Shown here piece by piece: positions 17,140 to 23,751 of a stretch of 26,770 bases of DNA. This DNA is from a virus: positions 1-26,770 of IMG/VR virus record IMGVR_UViG_3300009481_000079; one strand, 5' to 3'. The first letter of the stretch is position 1. Every line of letters begins with the position of its first letter. The notes beneath the pieces were generated by a model. The model had not been told where the DNA came from. It ran no database searches and saw only the letters and a program-made list of their open reading frames with translations. A program made the translations under genes and the position numbers.

Positions 17140-17406
17140 TCATTCTCCCGGCTCTTCGTCGGGAGCTTTTTTTCCGGCTGCTTCCTCAAGTTTAGGTACT
17201 AAGTTAAGTACCGCTGCAGGTTCTTGGTGTTCATATTGTACTTCGTACTCATACTCGTATTCGTATTCTTCTCCTCTAGGGAGATAGACTTGGTAATACG
17301 CCGAACATACGGGACACCGTAATTTAGTTACAAACTCCCAGTCGGGGTCTGGTAAATCTAAATCCTCCTCCCACGCAAGTTCTTCATCACAGTGCCAACA
17401 GTTCAT
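17140..17406 (-). CDS. Zinc-ribbon protein with Glu-Tyr repeat, 88 aa
   Basis: The last gene of the leftward operon, convergent with the oxygenase gene (9 bp between stops). The N-terminal domain has MNCWHCDEEL (C3, C6) and LRCPVCSAYY (two further cysteines), a classic four-Cys zinc ribbon. A run of alternating Glu and Tyr (EYEYEYEYEVQYEH) follows, and an acidic Pro/Lys-containing tail ends it. AAGGACTAT upstream provides the ribosome-binding site. The strong negative charge of the second half suggests protein rather than DNA binding, or DNA mimicry, but this is speculative. Function unknown. Confidence 0.7.
   Translation of the reverse strand: MNCWHCDEELAWEEDLDLPDPDWEFVTKLRCPVCSAYYQVYLPRGEEYEYEYEYEVQYEHQEPAAVLNLVPKLEEAAGKKAPDEEPGE
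17145..17173 (+). terminator. Rho-independent terminator closing the late operon
   Basis: The inverted repeat CTCCCG (17145-17150) / CGGGAG (17160-17165) with a nine-base loop is followed by C and seven Ts (17167-17173). It works in the + direction, 14 bases after the oxygenase stop. It lies wholly inside the 3' end of the opposing zinc-ribbon gene, so those bases serve as both coding sequence and terminator. The reverse direction has no T tract. Confidence 0.8.
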
Positions 17407-17432
17407 GTTATAGTCCTTATCGATATGGACAA

Positions 17433-17510
17433 CTAAAAGCTGAGTAAATATCCAACCAATACCCAGCTTAGGATGTAGACAATAACTAGAATAGTCTCCT
17501 CACGATGCAT
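17433..17510 (-). CDS. Possible 25-aa membrane microprotein
   Basis: An ATG nine bases after the reductase stop, in the same frame, opens a 25-codon ORF. After the charged N-terminus MHREE the rest (about residues 6-25, TILVIVYILSWVLVGYLLSF) is one continuous hydrophobic helix, a composition unlikely by chance. It fills most of the only noncoding gap in this part of the operon. Against it: no clear ribosome-binding site, and its start lies in an inverted repeat. Translation after termination on the reductase gene is conceivable. Confidence 0.4.
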   Translation of the reverse strand: MHREETILVIVYILSWVLVGYLLSF

Positions 17511-17515
17511 TCTAG
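17486..17515 (-). repeat. Inverted repeat around the microprotein start
   Basis: CTAGAAT at 17486-17492 pairs with ATTCTAG at 17509-17515 (perfect seven-base arms, 16-base loop). In the leftward transcript the stem would include the first two bases of the ATG at 17510 and the loop holds GAGGAG. A second, weaker pair (AAGCTG 17437-17442 with CAGCTT 17464-17469, followed by TTAG on the - strand) could be a poor terminator after the reductase gene. Confidence 0.5.
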
Positions 17516-17519
17516 GCTG

Positions 17520-19169
17520 TCATACCCCGCATACTCCAGCGCCGCAAGGATCGTTTTCCTCGTAAACAACGCCTTTGTGCCTAACCGCTTCAGCGTAGTC
17601 AACGGCTGTAATAGGTTGTCCTCCTCTACTACCATCTGGGTAACAGGTAAGTCCACGTAATCTACTCGCGTACTTGGCTAGTATTTTAGCAAACTTATCC
17701 GCACCTAGAGTACCACTAGCAACTGTAGGAAGATTAATGGTTGACGAAATACTCTGGTCAACATAGTCCTGTATATCGGCTTGGAATTTAATTCGTTGTT
17801 CTGGTTTGCTGGATAAATCATTTGCCGAGTCTATTGATGATGGCTTAACGCCTAAGTGGTCAATAAGCGTTTGCGCCGTTCCATCCACACAAAACTCGTA
17901 CTTCCACCGAGTCCCCTCAGTAAGATACCTTCTCTTGTACGCAACAGCATACACGGGTTCGATACCTGTAGTGGTTCCGGCAAGTATTCCAATTGTTCCT
18001 GTAGGTGCTATAGCTCGATAGGCAACCGGCTTGGAGATATAGAGTCTATCACAATGTTCGTTAGCCGCTTTTTCAGACTCTGTTTTATACACATTTAACC
18101 ACTTGTGAAGCTCTGGACTTACTTCATAGTTGGAACCAGACTTAAGTAGCCATTCGTGGATACCCATAAGCCCAAGTCCGAGTCTTCGGTTTTTACTGCG
18201 AACCTTTTGAACTTTGTCATACGGTAAATCGGCCCTGACTGTTCCGCAGACCAAGAATTTTGAGGCGAGGGCAACCACATCTTTGAATTCTTCCAGACTC
18301 TCGATATTGCCCATATTGATTGAGCCAAGATTACATACGTCACTGTCATCCTCACTCGTAACCTCAGTACATGCGTTTCTAAGGGTCTCATTACTTTTGT
18401 CTCCGAAGTTAAAACTAAAGCCAGGTTCGCCAGTAGTAAGTGCTTGTTGACAGTTCTCTAAAAACACGGGGTCTTTCCAAGCATCGTCGCCTAGATTTAA
18501 CCAATCATCACTATAGTTTACCGAAATATTCGTCTGGTCTAGTGGGGCAGGAAAATTAAAGTTAACTTCTTTCGCTTGTGCCAGAGTTACTTTATCCGTG
18601 ATAGGCATGTTCTGCCAGTCCTTTGCATGTAGGAAGGCGCTAATGTCCTCATGTTCCCTGTCGAGAGAGGCATATATAGCAGACCTTCGAGAACCTCCCT
18701 GCATGACGTTCCTGCCTATTTCGTTAATCATATTCATAAGGGGTAGGGGTCCACTAGAAACACCGCCTGTGCGCGATAGGGCGCGTCCTGATGGCCTAAG
18801 AATAGAGTAGTCCACCCCTATTCCTCCCCCTAACATAAGGCAGCTATTTGCCCTCCATATTAAGTTAGACCACTCCTCGCGGGTATCTTCTTCAGCGCGT
18901 AAAAGAAAGCAGTTATTCCATGCGTGAAGCTTTCGACCTGCATAGTACAGGTATCTCCCGCCGGGAATAAACTTCATAGTAGTTATGTAGTGAACTAGTT
19001 GCTCGCGGTCATTCGTACCAAGAATGACATGATGCCCCGTACCCATGTCTCCGCACACGTCTTCCACGCATCGTCTAGCGAGGCATTGCCAACTGTCTGT
19101 TGGTCCTTGGGCATACTTTGTCCTAAATACGTTCTCGCCTAAAGTAGTGCGAAAAGAATTACTTTGCAT
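17520..19169 (-). CDS. nrdJ: Ribonucleotide reductase, class II (adenosylcobalamin-dependent) type
   Basis: A 549-aa compact reductase making deoxynucleotides from ribonucleotides for phage DNA synthesis. Visible residues: redox Cys C87 (NNCFLL); the radical site N265-A-C267-T-E269, equivalent to NxCxE; second redox Cys C279 (DVCNLGSINMGN); AIAPTGTIGILAGTTTGIEP, the phosphate-binding loop; and the C-terminal pair PCGAGVCGV that would be re-reduced. No ATP-cone and no partner small subunit are seen, which favours class II over class I. ATG at 19169 (MQSNSFRTTLGENVF) is chosen over the TTG at 19205 because the latter overlaps the upstream gene by 47 bp. Length and architecture match the B12-dependent enzymes of SIO1/cobavirus-type phages (established for that group; membership here inferred). 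Confidence 0.88.
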   Translation of the reverse strand: MQSNSFRTTLGENVFRTKYAQGPTDSWQCLARRCVEDVCGDMGTGHHVILGTNDREQLVHYITTMKFIPGGRYLYYAGRKLHAWNNCFLLRAEEDTREEWSNLIWRANSCLMLGGGIGVDYSILRPSGRALSRTGGVSSGPLPLMNMINEIGRNVMQGGSRRSAIYASLDREHEDISAFLHAKDWQNMPITDKVTLAQAKEVNFNFPAPLDQTNISVNYSDDWLNLGDDAWKDPVFLENCQQALTTGEPGFSFNFGDKSNETLRNACTEVTSEDDSDVCNLGSINMGNIESLEEFKDVVALASKFLVCGTVRADLPYDKVQKVRSKNRRLGLGLMGIHEWLLKSGSNYEVSPELHKWLNVYKTESEKAANEHCDRLYISKPVAYRAIAPTGTIGILAGTTTGIEPVYAVAYKRRYLTEGTRWKYEFCVDGTAQTLIDHLGVKPSSIDSANDLSSKPEQRIKFQADIQDYVDQSISSTINLPTVASGTLGADKFAKILAKYASRLRGLTCYPDGSRGGQPITAVDYAEAVRHKGVVYEENDPCGAGVCGV

Positions 19170-19401
19170 TGGTAGTACCCTTTTTAACAGTGTTATATTT
19201 ATCAACTACCTCATTGTAGCACTCTTGAAAATGCTCGTAGGTAAACTCCCAACTACCTCTAGTTAGGTTGAGTTTTGTCGTCATCAAAAGCATCGCCCCA
19301 TTCAAATAAGTCTCGTGTTCTATAGAGCCTTTTTTCTTTGCTGCGGTGGTACTTTTGTTTCGGGGCTTCGTGCTCTGTTTTGGTGTGTTTAAAGCGGTCA
19401 C
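19159..19401 (-). CDS. Hypothetical small protein (80 aa from GTG, or 41 aa from ATG 19284)
   Basis: The C-terminal ~40 residues (LNLTRGSWEFTYEHFQECYN, EVVDKYNTV) look like a real folded helical protein. The N-terminal part is Lys/Thr-rich and overlaps another plausible ORF in a different frame. GTG at 19401 has AGGA nine bases upstream; ATG at 19284 gives a 41-aa product (MTTKLNLTRGSWEF) with a poor ribosome-binding site. The stop overlaps the reductase start by 11 bases, so translation is probably coupled to the reductase gene. No family recognised. Confidence 0.5.
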   Translation of the reverse strand: MTALNTPKQSTKPRNKSTTAAKKKGSIEHETYLNGAMLLMTTKLNLTRGSWEFTYEHFQECYNEVVDKYNTVKKGTTNAK

Positions 19402-19417
19402 GTTTATGTTTCCTCAT
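19259..19417 (-). CDS. Possible 52-aa basic protein overlapping the 80-aa ORF
   Basis: An ATG ORF in a different frame from the 80-aa ORF. The protein begins MRKHKRDRFKHTKTEHEAPK and ends RDLFEWGDAFDDDKTQPN: a strongly basic N-terminal two-thirds and an acidic end with aromatic residues. This looks more protein-like than the alternative frame over 19285-19401. It overlaps the previous gene's end by 14 bases, as do other genes in this operon. No clear ribosome-binding site is visible. Either this and the 41-aa ORF are the true pair, or the 80-aa GTG ORF is real. Confidence 0.45.
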   Translation of the reverse strand: MRKHKRDRFKHTKTEHEAPKQKYHRSKEKRLYRTRDLFEWGDAFDDDKTQPN

Positions 19418-19610
19418 GGGGTTCATTAATTTCACCTATCAGCAGATAATCCATGCTGACCTCTTCAAGCTCAAACTTGTGTTGTTTGTCGATAAACTTT
19501 TCTGGGAATGCCTGTATCAGTTCGCTACTAGATAAATCTAAAAGATCGACAATAACATCAGGGTCGTACCTTTCAGCAACTCGAAGCATAAACTCCTCTA
19601 AAGTGTACAC
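19404..19610 (-). CDS. Hypothetical acidic protein, 68 aa
   Basis: Read from GTG at 19610, which shares one base with the metallophosphoesterase stop (TAGTG) and has AAGGAG 11 bases upstream. A longer ATG start at 19706 would overlap that gene by 97 bp. The protein begins MYTLEEFMLRVAERYDPDVI and continues VDLLDLSSSELIQAFPEKF, a helical motif (ERYDPD..VDLLDLS..EL..AF) that I have seen as a small phage protein of unknown role. Coupling to the phosphoesterase suggests they are used together. Confidence 0.65.
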   Translation of the reverse strand: MYTLEEFMLRVAERYDPDVIVDLLDLSSSELIQAFPEKFIDKQHKFELEEVSMDYLLIGEINEPHEET

Positions 19611-20374
19611 TATCTTGCGTACTCCTTCAACAGGTATTCCATGCTTACTTCCATCAGATCGTAATCGCCACCAGATACCTCGTGCTTTAATAAAATTCCG
19701 CTCCAACTCTGGGAGTTTTTTTGCGGTCCTAAGTATTCATGGTAGTCAGGGTAAAAGCGTCCGCACACTAATCCACGCCGTCGCTTACCAGTGCAGGTGT
19801 AAATTTCACCGGTTTGTTTTTTCTGTTGGTGTCCCATAGTAAAGCTATGCCCTAAATTTTTAAGCTTGCTTTCTATTGTTCCACCTATAGCGTTAGAAAA
19901 TAAACTTGTAGGATTAACGAAGTAGTGGCTGTAACAAATACCATCTAACTCAAGTATCGTGAGGAAGGGGTGCGTTATTACTCCAAGGGAGTTTAGTGGG
20001 TTGAGTATCACTTTCTCTAGGCTTAACATACTCCCTAGCATACGCATATGTGCAGAATTTGAAGCCCGTATAATACGTTCCTCGTGGTTACCCACTAAGT
20101 AATGTATCTCAGGGTCGTACTTTGTTGTTCTCAATCCTCGCAGAAACATATGCATAGCAGCCCATCCCGCGTCGAGGTCCGCTTTAACGCATTTGTCTTC
20201 CCATCCCTTGTCTCCAGGTTTGTCGTAGCTGGACACGCTAGGCATATCCCACCAGTCACCGATAAGAATTATTTTTTCTGGTTTGTGCTTTCGCAGGTAT
20301 CTAGCGGCAGCAGAAATATGCGTAACATCACTGCCTGGATAGATTTGAGTGTCTGGAATCATCGCGTGCTTCAT
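19610..20374 (-). CDS. Metallophosphoesterase (calcineurin-like)
   Basis: A 254-aa enzyme of the calcineurin-like phosphoesterase fold. Metal-site motifs in order: D8 in IPDTQIYPG (DxQ instead of the usual DxH), GD40WWD43, GN96H97E98 (GNHEER), H150 (CYSHYF) and GH182QQ. Spacing fits the family. These enzymes cleave phosphomonoesters or diesters with two metal ions; the substrate here is unknown and could be nucleotides or DNA ends given the replication context. It overlaps the upstream gene by four bases and the downstream gene by one. Similar genes occur in marine podophages beside endonuclease and reductase genes. Confidence 0.85.
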   Translation of the reverse strand: MKHAMIPDTQIYPGSDVTHISAAARYLRKHKPEKIILIGDWWDMPSVSSYDKPGDKGWEDKCVKADLDAGWAAMHMFLRGLRTTKYDPEIHYLVGNHEERIIRASNSAHMRMLGSMLSLEKVILNPLNSLGVITHPFLTILELDGICYSHYFVNPTSLFSNAIGGTIESKLKNLGHSFTMGHQQKKQTGEIYTCTGKRRRGLVCGRFYPDYHEYLGPQKNSQSWSGILLKHEVSGGDYDLMEVSMEYLLKEYAR

Positions 20375-20658
20375 ATATTAAGCTCTGTAGCCGTATCTTT
20401 TTTCGTTAACTTTACTTGTTTTAAAAATTGGTAGGGGGTGGCTTCTATTCCCGCGTGGCGGCGTTCTTTATAGCCTTCATACCAATCTGTATACCTTTGC
20501 GCGCTTGGAAAATATAACCAACTAGGGACAGAATGCTGATAAACTAAAACCCTGTGGTGTCTCCACTGTATTTCATACTCTACGTTGTGGTTATTTAATA
20601 CCTTAGTCAGATTACTCAGGCAGTGACCAAACGAAACCCTTTTCCACTTAGCGGCCAT
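20371..20658 (-). CDS. Hypothetical protein, 95 aa
   Basis: Lies between endonuclease I (3-bp gap) and the metallophosphoesterase (4-bp overlap). Rich in aromatic and basic residues (HNVEYEIQWRHHRVLVYQHS, SAQRYTDWYEGYKERR), with a short pattern that could be a small alpha/beta fold. No cysteine cluster, membrane segment or known catalytic motif. The tight packing implies co-expression with nucleic-acid enzymes. I recognise no family. Confidence 0.65.
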   Translation of the reverse strand: MAAKWKRVSFGHCLSNLTKVLNNHNVEYEIQWRHHRVLVYQHSVPSWLYFPSAQRYTDWYEGYKERRHAGIEATPYQFLKQVKLTKKDTATELNI

Positions 20659-20661
20659 AGC

Positions 20662-21177
20662 TCACCTTACCCAGTCTTCGGGGATGTCCCGCCCGACTGC
20701 ACAAATAATACTCTTATCAGCACACCACTCAGTGTACCGTCGATACTTCTTCTTAGTTAGCCAGTTGTCATACATAAATAGCATTCGGAAATTATCTCTG
20801 GTAAGGTCATTGTCACTCTCCAGTACAGCGAGTATTTTTGTTCTTCCTTTACCGTCCCACTTACCTTTTGTTTCTACCCATAGCTTAGTCTTTTTCAGGA
20901 AAAAATCCGGGGTATAGGTTGTTTTCCTACCCACGCTAGTTGAATGGCAGTCAAAGCACGATCCTTGGTGCACAGGAAAGTAGTAATCAAATGATTTAGG
21001 CTCATATTGAAACTTTACCTTACGTTCGACCAGTCTTTGTGCTACCTGCTTCTCGTAATTAGAACGGAAAACATATACTTTTCGACCTACTTTAAGCTTT
21101 AAACGGGCATTCGTCGGGTATTTCACGCCATATCCATAGGAGGTCGCAGTTTTTGTTGAACTTTTCTTGCCACCCAT
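20662..21177 (-). CDS. Endonuclease I, Holliday-junction resolvase (T7 gp3-like)
   Basis: A 171-aa nuclease of the T7 endonuclease I family, which cuts branched DNA during recombination and before packaging. Catalytic residues by motif: E42 (SNYEKQVAQRL), D91 (YTPDFFL), E102 and K104 (LWVETKGKWDGKGR), matching T7 E20, D55, E65, K67. Between E42 and D91 there are ~14 extra residues relative to T7, including SCFDCHS, a CxxC pair that might bind metal. ATG at 21177 is chosen for its strong AAAAGGAG seven bases upstream; this start lies inside the exonuclease gene (86-bp overlap), leaving a basic N-terminal extension. The family start nearer residue 35 has no usable start codon. Confidence 0.88.
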   Translation of the reverse strand: MGGKKSSTKTATSYGYGVKYPTNARLKLKVGRKVYVFRSNYEKQVAQRLVERKVKFQYEPKSFDYYFPVHQGSCFDCHSTSVGRKTTYTPDFFLKKTKLWVETKGKWDGKGRTKILAVLESDNDLTRDNFRMLFMYDNWLTKKKYRRYTEWCADKSIICAVGRDIPEDWVR

Positions 21178-22039
21178 CCCCAAACTCCTTTTTGTATTGG
21201 CCGATAACAACTGCTTTATCGATGTCGCTATCCTTTTTTAAGGTCTCTTTATCACAATGGTAGTCTAGAACATGCTTTACACCGTCACTCGGGAAGGGAA
21301 TCATTCGTTCCGCTTTCTTTGGGCCAATTTGATTTATGCCTGTGATGTTATCTGCCCTGTCTCCTTCGAGCATTTGCCTCCAAAAGATTTTGTTTGCTTG
21401 TCTATCGGACACCACATAGAACTCATCCTTCACGAAGTTATAATGTATCCCAGCAATCTGGTTTAAATCCTTATCTATGGTTACCACAATGGGCACCATC
21501 TTTTCTTTTTCTGCATCAATGCACGCCTGACCAAAAAAATCATCTGCCTCACACCCCTCGGAGACCTGTGCAAAGTGGTGTGTTTGCAAATACTTTCTTA
21601 TGGCTGGGAGGTGTTCTGGTTTCTTAACGTCCTTTCTATTCGCTTTATATTCAGGATCGATATGATGCCGGAAATTTTTACTGCCCGTTAAGAACGTGGT
21701 ATAAATTACCTGCTCACGGGTAGCGACTTGGCTGGTAGTAGCCATATCTATTGTATTTTCAATCATAGATTTGCAATTCTGAAGAGCATTAGCTACCGGC
21801 TCCAACTCACGGTACGAGTCTAAATGCTCAAGTTCTACATGTTGCTTCGCTTCTTTTTTGGATGCGTAAATAGCACCCCCCATATCGGGGGGTGAACGCT
21901 TATCAAAGTACACTTTTTTCTCTGCTCCAAATCCTGCTCTGTATGCCAGGATGTCCCCATCGAACAGTAAAAGCACATGCTTCATTCCCGCTAACCGAAG
22001 GTCTTGTCCATTCCACAGCAAGTCAGGATTGAAGTTCAC
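21092..22039 (-). CDS. 5'-3' exonuclease / flap endonuclease family (T7 gp6-like)
   Basis: A 315-aa nuclease with the PIN/FEN metal-site motifs in order: LLFDGDILAYRAG, DPEYKANRK, EGCEADDFFGQA, TIDKDLNQI and GDRADNITGINQIGPKKA (the helix-hairpin-helix DNA-binding region). It would remove RNA primers, degrade host DNA and process ends during replication. The GTG start at 22039 is four bases after the ssDNA-binding gene's stop; an ATG at 21985 (MKHVLLLFDGD) is an alternative 18 codons in, with only a close GGGA upstream. The last 86 bases encode the start of endonuclease I in another frame, so the two nucleases are translationally linked. Confidence 0.88.
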   Translation of the reverse strand: MNFNPDLLWNGQDLRLAGMKHVLLLFDGDILAYRAGFGAEKKVYFDKRSPPDMGGAIYASKKEAKQHVELEHLDSYRELEPVANALQNCKSMIENTIDMATTSQVATREQVIYTTFLTGSKNFRHHIDPEYKANRKDVKKPEHLPAIRKYLQTHHFAQVSEGCEADDFFGQACIDAEKEKMVPIVVTIDKDLNQIAGIHYNFVKDEFYVVSDRQANKIFWRQMLEGDRADNITGINQIGPKKAERMIPFPSDGVKHVLDYHCDKETLKKDSDIDKAVVIGQYKKEFGDGWQEKFNKNCDLLWIWREIPDECPFKA

Positions 22040-22043
22040 AGTA

Positions 22044-22592
22044 CTACGACGCTTTTTGTTGGTAGCCGTAGTCGATTGCTGCAGACTCCCAATCTTCCGG
22101 GGTGACTTCTTTGTCCTCAGTCAAGGGCTTTGGGGCGTCTGCTTCTCCGCTCGTGTAGTCAACGAACTTACGTGCCAGCGCGATAATGAGGTCGGCAGTA
22201 GCAGTGATGTCCGCACCCTCTTGTGTCGATGCTAGGATAACGTCTGCTGCAACTTTCATCATTGACTGTCGTTGAATGCACATGTCCCTGCTAAGGTTCT
22301 TATCTACACTCGCCGCCCCAACCGTGGATATGTTAGTGGCAGGGCTGGAGGCTGGAACCTTCTTGATGCTTTGCGGCGAGGCGTTGTAGTAGTCCTTTCC
22401 CCCAAACTCTTTGACTTCATACGTGAATGAGATATGGTCTCCGGGTTGCGCCGCCCAATCCTCTGCAGGAATGTGGTTAAACAGCTTATAGTACACGGGA
22501 TCATTCTCTAACTTAAATGACCCAGACGAACCACCACCCTTTTTTTCAAAGGGCTTGCCGATAAACGCTAATTGTCCGGTCTTTGTTGGCAT
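22044..22592 (-). CDS. Probable single-stranded DNA-binding protein
   Basis: A 182-aa protein between DNA polymerase and exonuclease genes. The N-terminal ~80 residues (LAFIGKPFEKKGGGSSGSFK, DHISFTYEVKEFGGKDYYN) look like an OB-type beta barrel with a basic/Gly loop. The central part has SRDMCIQRQSMMKVAADVIL, a motif (S.D..I.RQ...K.A) I associate with phage OB-fold replication proteins. The C-terminus is acidic (ADAPKPLTEDKEVTPEDWES) like the acidic tails of SSBs, though the last residues are not the usual phenylalanine-ended tip. AGGAG lies 8 bases upstream of ATG and a promoter stands before it. The SSB call rests mainly on context and tail. Confidence 0.6.
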   Translation of the reverse strand: MPTKTGQLAFIGKPFEKKGGGSSGSFKLENDPVYYKLFNHIPAEDWAAQPGDHISFTYEVKEFGGKDYYNASPQSIKKVPASSPATNISTVGAASVDKNLSRDMCIQRQSMMKVAADVILASTQEGADITATADLIIALARKFVDYTSGEADAPKPLTEDKEVTPEDWESAAIDYGYQQKAS

Positions 22593-22626
22593 ACTAATCT
22601 CCTGGTTTATGTAACATTACGTACTA

Positions 22627-22655
22627 ATTAAAACACATCTCGCGAAGTTTGTCAA
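22627..22655 (-). promoter_or_regulatory. Sigma70-type promoter for the SSB-exonuclease-reductase operon
   Basis: On the - strand TTGACA (22655-22650) is followed after 17 bp by TTTAAT (22632-22627), near-consensus for bacterial sigma70. The -35 overlaps the stop codon of the polymerase C-terminal gene, and the predicted start near 22620 leaves a ~28-base leader before the ssDNA-binding gene. Host RNA polymerase could drive the leftward genes from here. Confidence 0.7.
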
Positions 22656-23461
22656 GCGGCGTGTTTAACTTCCTCCAACGTTTTGCCGGTAGAGTAATCA
22701 ACGGGGAACTCTACAGGTGACTCCACTCCAAATAACTTATGCAGCGAGGCAGGTACACTTTCTAAAGATTGTTTAGCAGCGTGGACAGCATCCTCTAGCA
22801 AATTATCTGGAGCCTCCAACAGCACACTATCGTGGACTGTATTTAGCATTCGCACTTGCCCATCAAAATCGCGAGATAAATCCTCGTCAAGTACTCCCAA
22901 CATCATAATCATAATGTCTGCACCTGCGCCTTGGATAGGATAATTTTTAACCTTGGTGGGGCTAACCTTATACTCGCCGTTCCATTGGTCTGCTAAAAGA
23001 AAGAAGGCTTCTTTATCTCCCCATATGTTGCTCACGTAATAGCTGGGAATACTCAACGAGTCCTTACTCGATTCTCCTCGGTACTCGAAAGATGATTCTG
23101 CCTGTTTGAGCCAAGACTCTTGCCACTTTTTTACCTTTTTGTAGCGGTCGTAATAGTCCTTGATAAAGCCTTTTACGAGTTGTGTGTCAACGTTCCAACT
23201 CTCTGCGATGGACCTGTATCCTGCGCCGTATTGTAGTTGAAACGAGAATCCTTTGGCTAACTTGCGCTCTGCCTGAGACACCTCTTCAACGTCCTTGTTA
23301 AAGATTCTGCTGGCAAAATACGTGTGCATGTCCCGTCCAGAAACCAAGTCCTCAACTAGGTTTTTGTCACCAGTAGCCAAAGCAAGTACCCGGATCTCAA
23401 GCTGTGCATAGTCAAGCTCGATAAAAGTACCTTCCGCTTTAAAGTGACTGAGTATCGTCAT
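22652..23461 (-). CDS. DNA polymerase family A, C-terminal palm/fingers part (split gene)
   Basis: A 269-aa protein with the three polymerase motifs: A, ELDYAQLEIRVLA (D17); B, R66-KLA-K70-GFS-F74-QLQ-Y78-G; and C, NTVHDSVLLEAP (near residue 207). It lacks the exonuclease and the TGRLSS..NLQNI region, found in a separate gene ending 1.46 kb upstream. The residue equivalent to E. coli Pol I 762 is Phe (F74). The ATG at 23461 has AAGGA 11 bases upstream and overlaps the MazG-like gene's end by 23 bp. Catalytic residues are intact, so it presumably works by assembling with the N-terminal part; this is inferred. Confidence 0.88.
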   Translation of the reverse strand: MTILSHFKAEGTFIELDYAQLEIRVLALATGDKNLVEDLVSGRDMHTYFASRIFNKDVEEVSQAERKLAKGFSFQLQYGAGYRSIAESWNVDTQLVKGFIKDYYDRYKKVKKWQESWLKQAESSFEYRGESSKDSLSIPSYYVSNIWGDKEAFFLLADQWNGEYKVSPTKVKNYPIQGAGADIMIMMLGVLDEDLSRDFDGQVRMLNTVHDSVLLEAPDNLLEDAVHAAKQSLESVPASLHKLFGVESPVEFPVDYSTGKTLEEVKHAA

Positions 23462-23750
23462 TTTCTTTTATATCCTTAAGAGATAAGCCCAGACTCTCCA
23501 CATTCCGTTCGGCAATGTCCGCAAGTGACAACTCTAAGTCCTCGGCTAAGACGTTCGCGTAATACAGAACATCCCCCAAGTTTTCCATGAGTTGAAGGAT
23601 GTCTAACCCCTCGTCATCCACCATCTTCCGCACTTCCTTCGCTATCTTACCCGTTGCTTCGGAAAGACCCAGGCTGGGATAGATGACTTCATCCTCAAAG
23701 GGGTGGGTAATAGTCTCTCTAACAAGATTTGAATAGCCTCCAAAAGTCAT
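23439..23750 (-). CDS. MazG-fold NTP pyrophosphohydrolase-like protein, metal site degenerate
   Basis: A 103-aa protein starting MTFGGYSNLVRETITHPFED at ATG 23750, which has GGAGAG seven bases upstream and is offset one base from the previous stop. YPSLGLSEATGKIAKEVRK and LMENLGDVLYYANVLAEDL, then LSLADIAERN, follow the all-alpha MazG pattern closely. However, the four acidic metal ligands (ExxE and ExxD) align with A32, K35, N57 and D60, so three of four are replaced. Active MazG proteins hydrolyse NTPs, and phage homologues are thought to act on nucleotide or alarmone pools. This one may be inactive or regulatory. It lies last in the block separating the polymerase halves. Confidence 0.75.
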   Translation of the reverse strand: MTFGGYSNLVRETITHPFEDEVIYPSLGLSEATGKIAKEVRKMVDDEGLDILQLMENLGDVLYYANVLAEDLELSLADIAERNVESLGLSLKDIKENDDTQSL

Positions 23751-23751
23751 T

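Noticed and set aside
17806-18450. Several + strand ORFs opposite the ribonucleotide reductase
   Set aside because: They lie across the reductase active-site motifs on the other strand and show no protein-like pattern.
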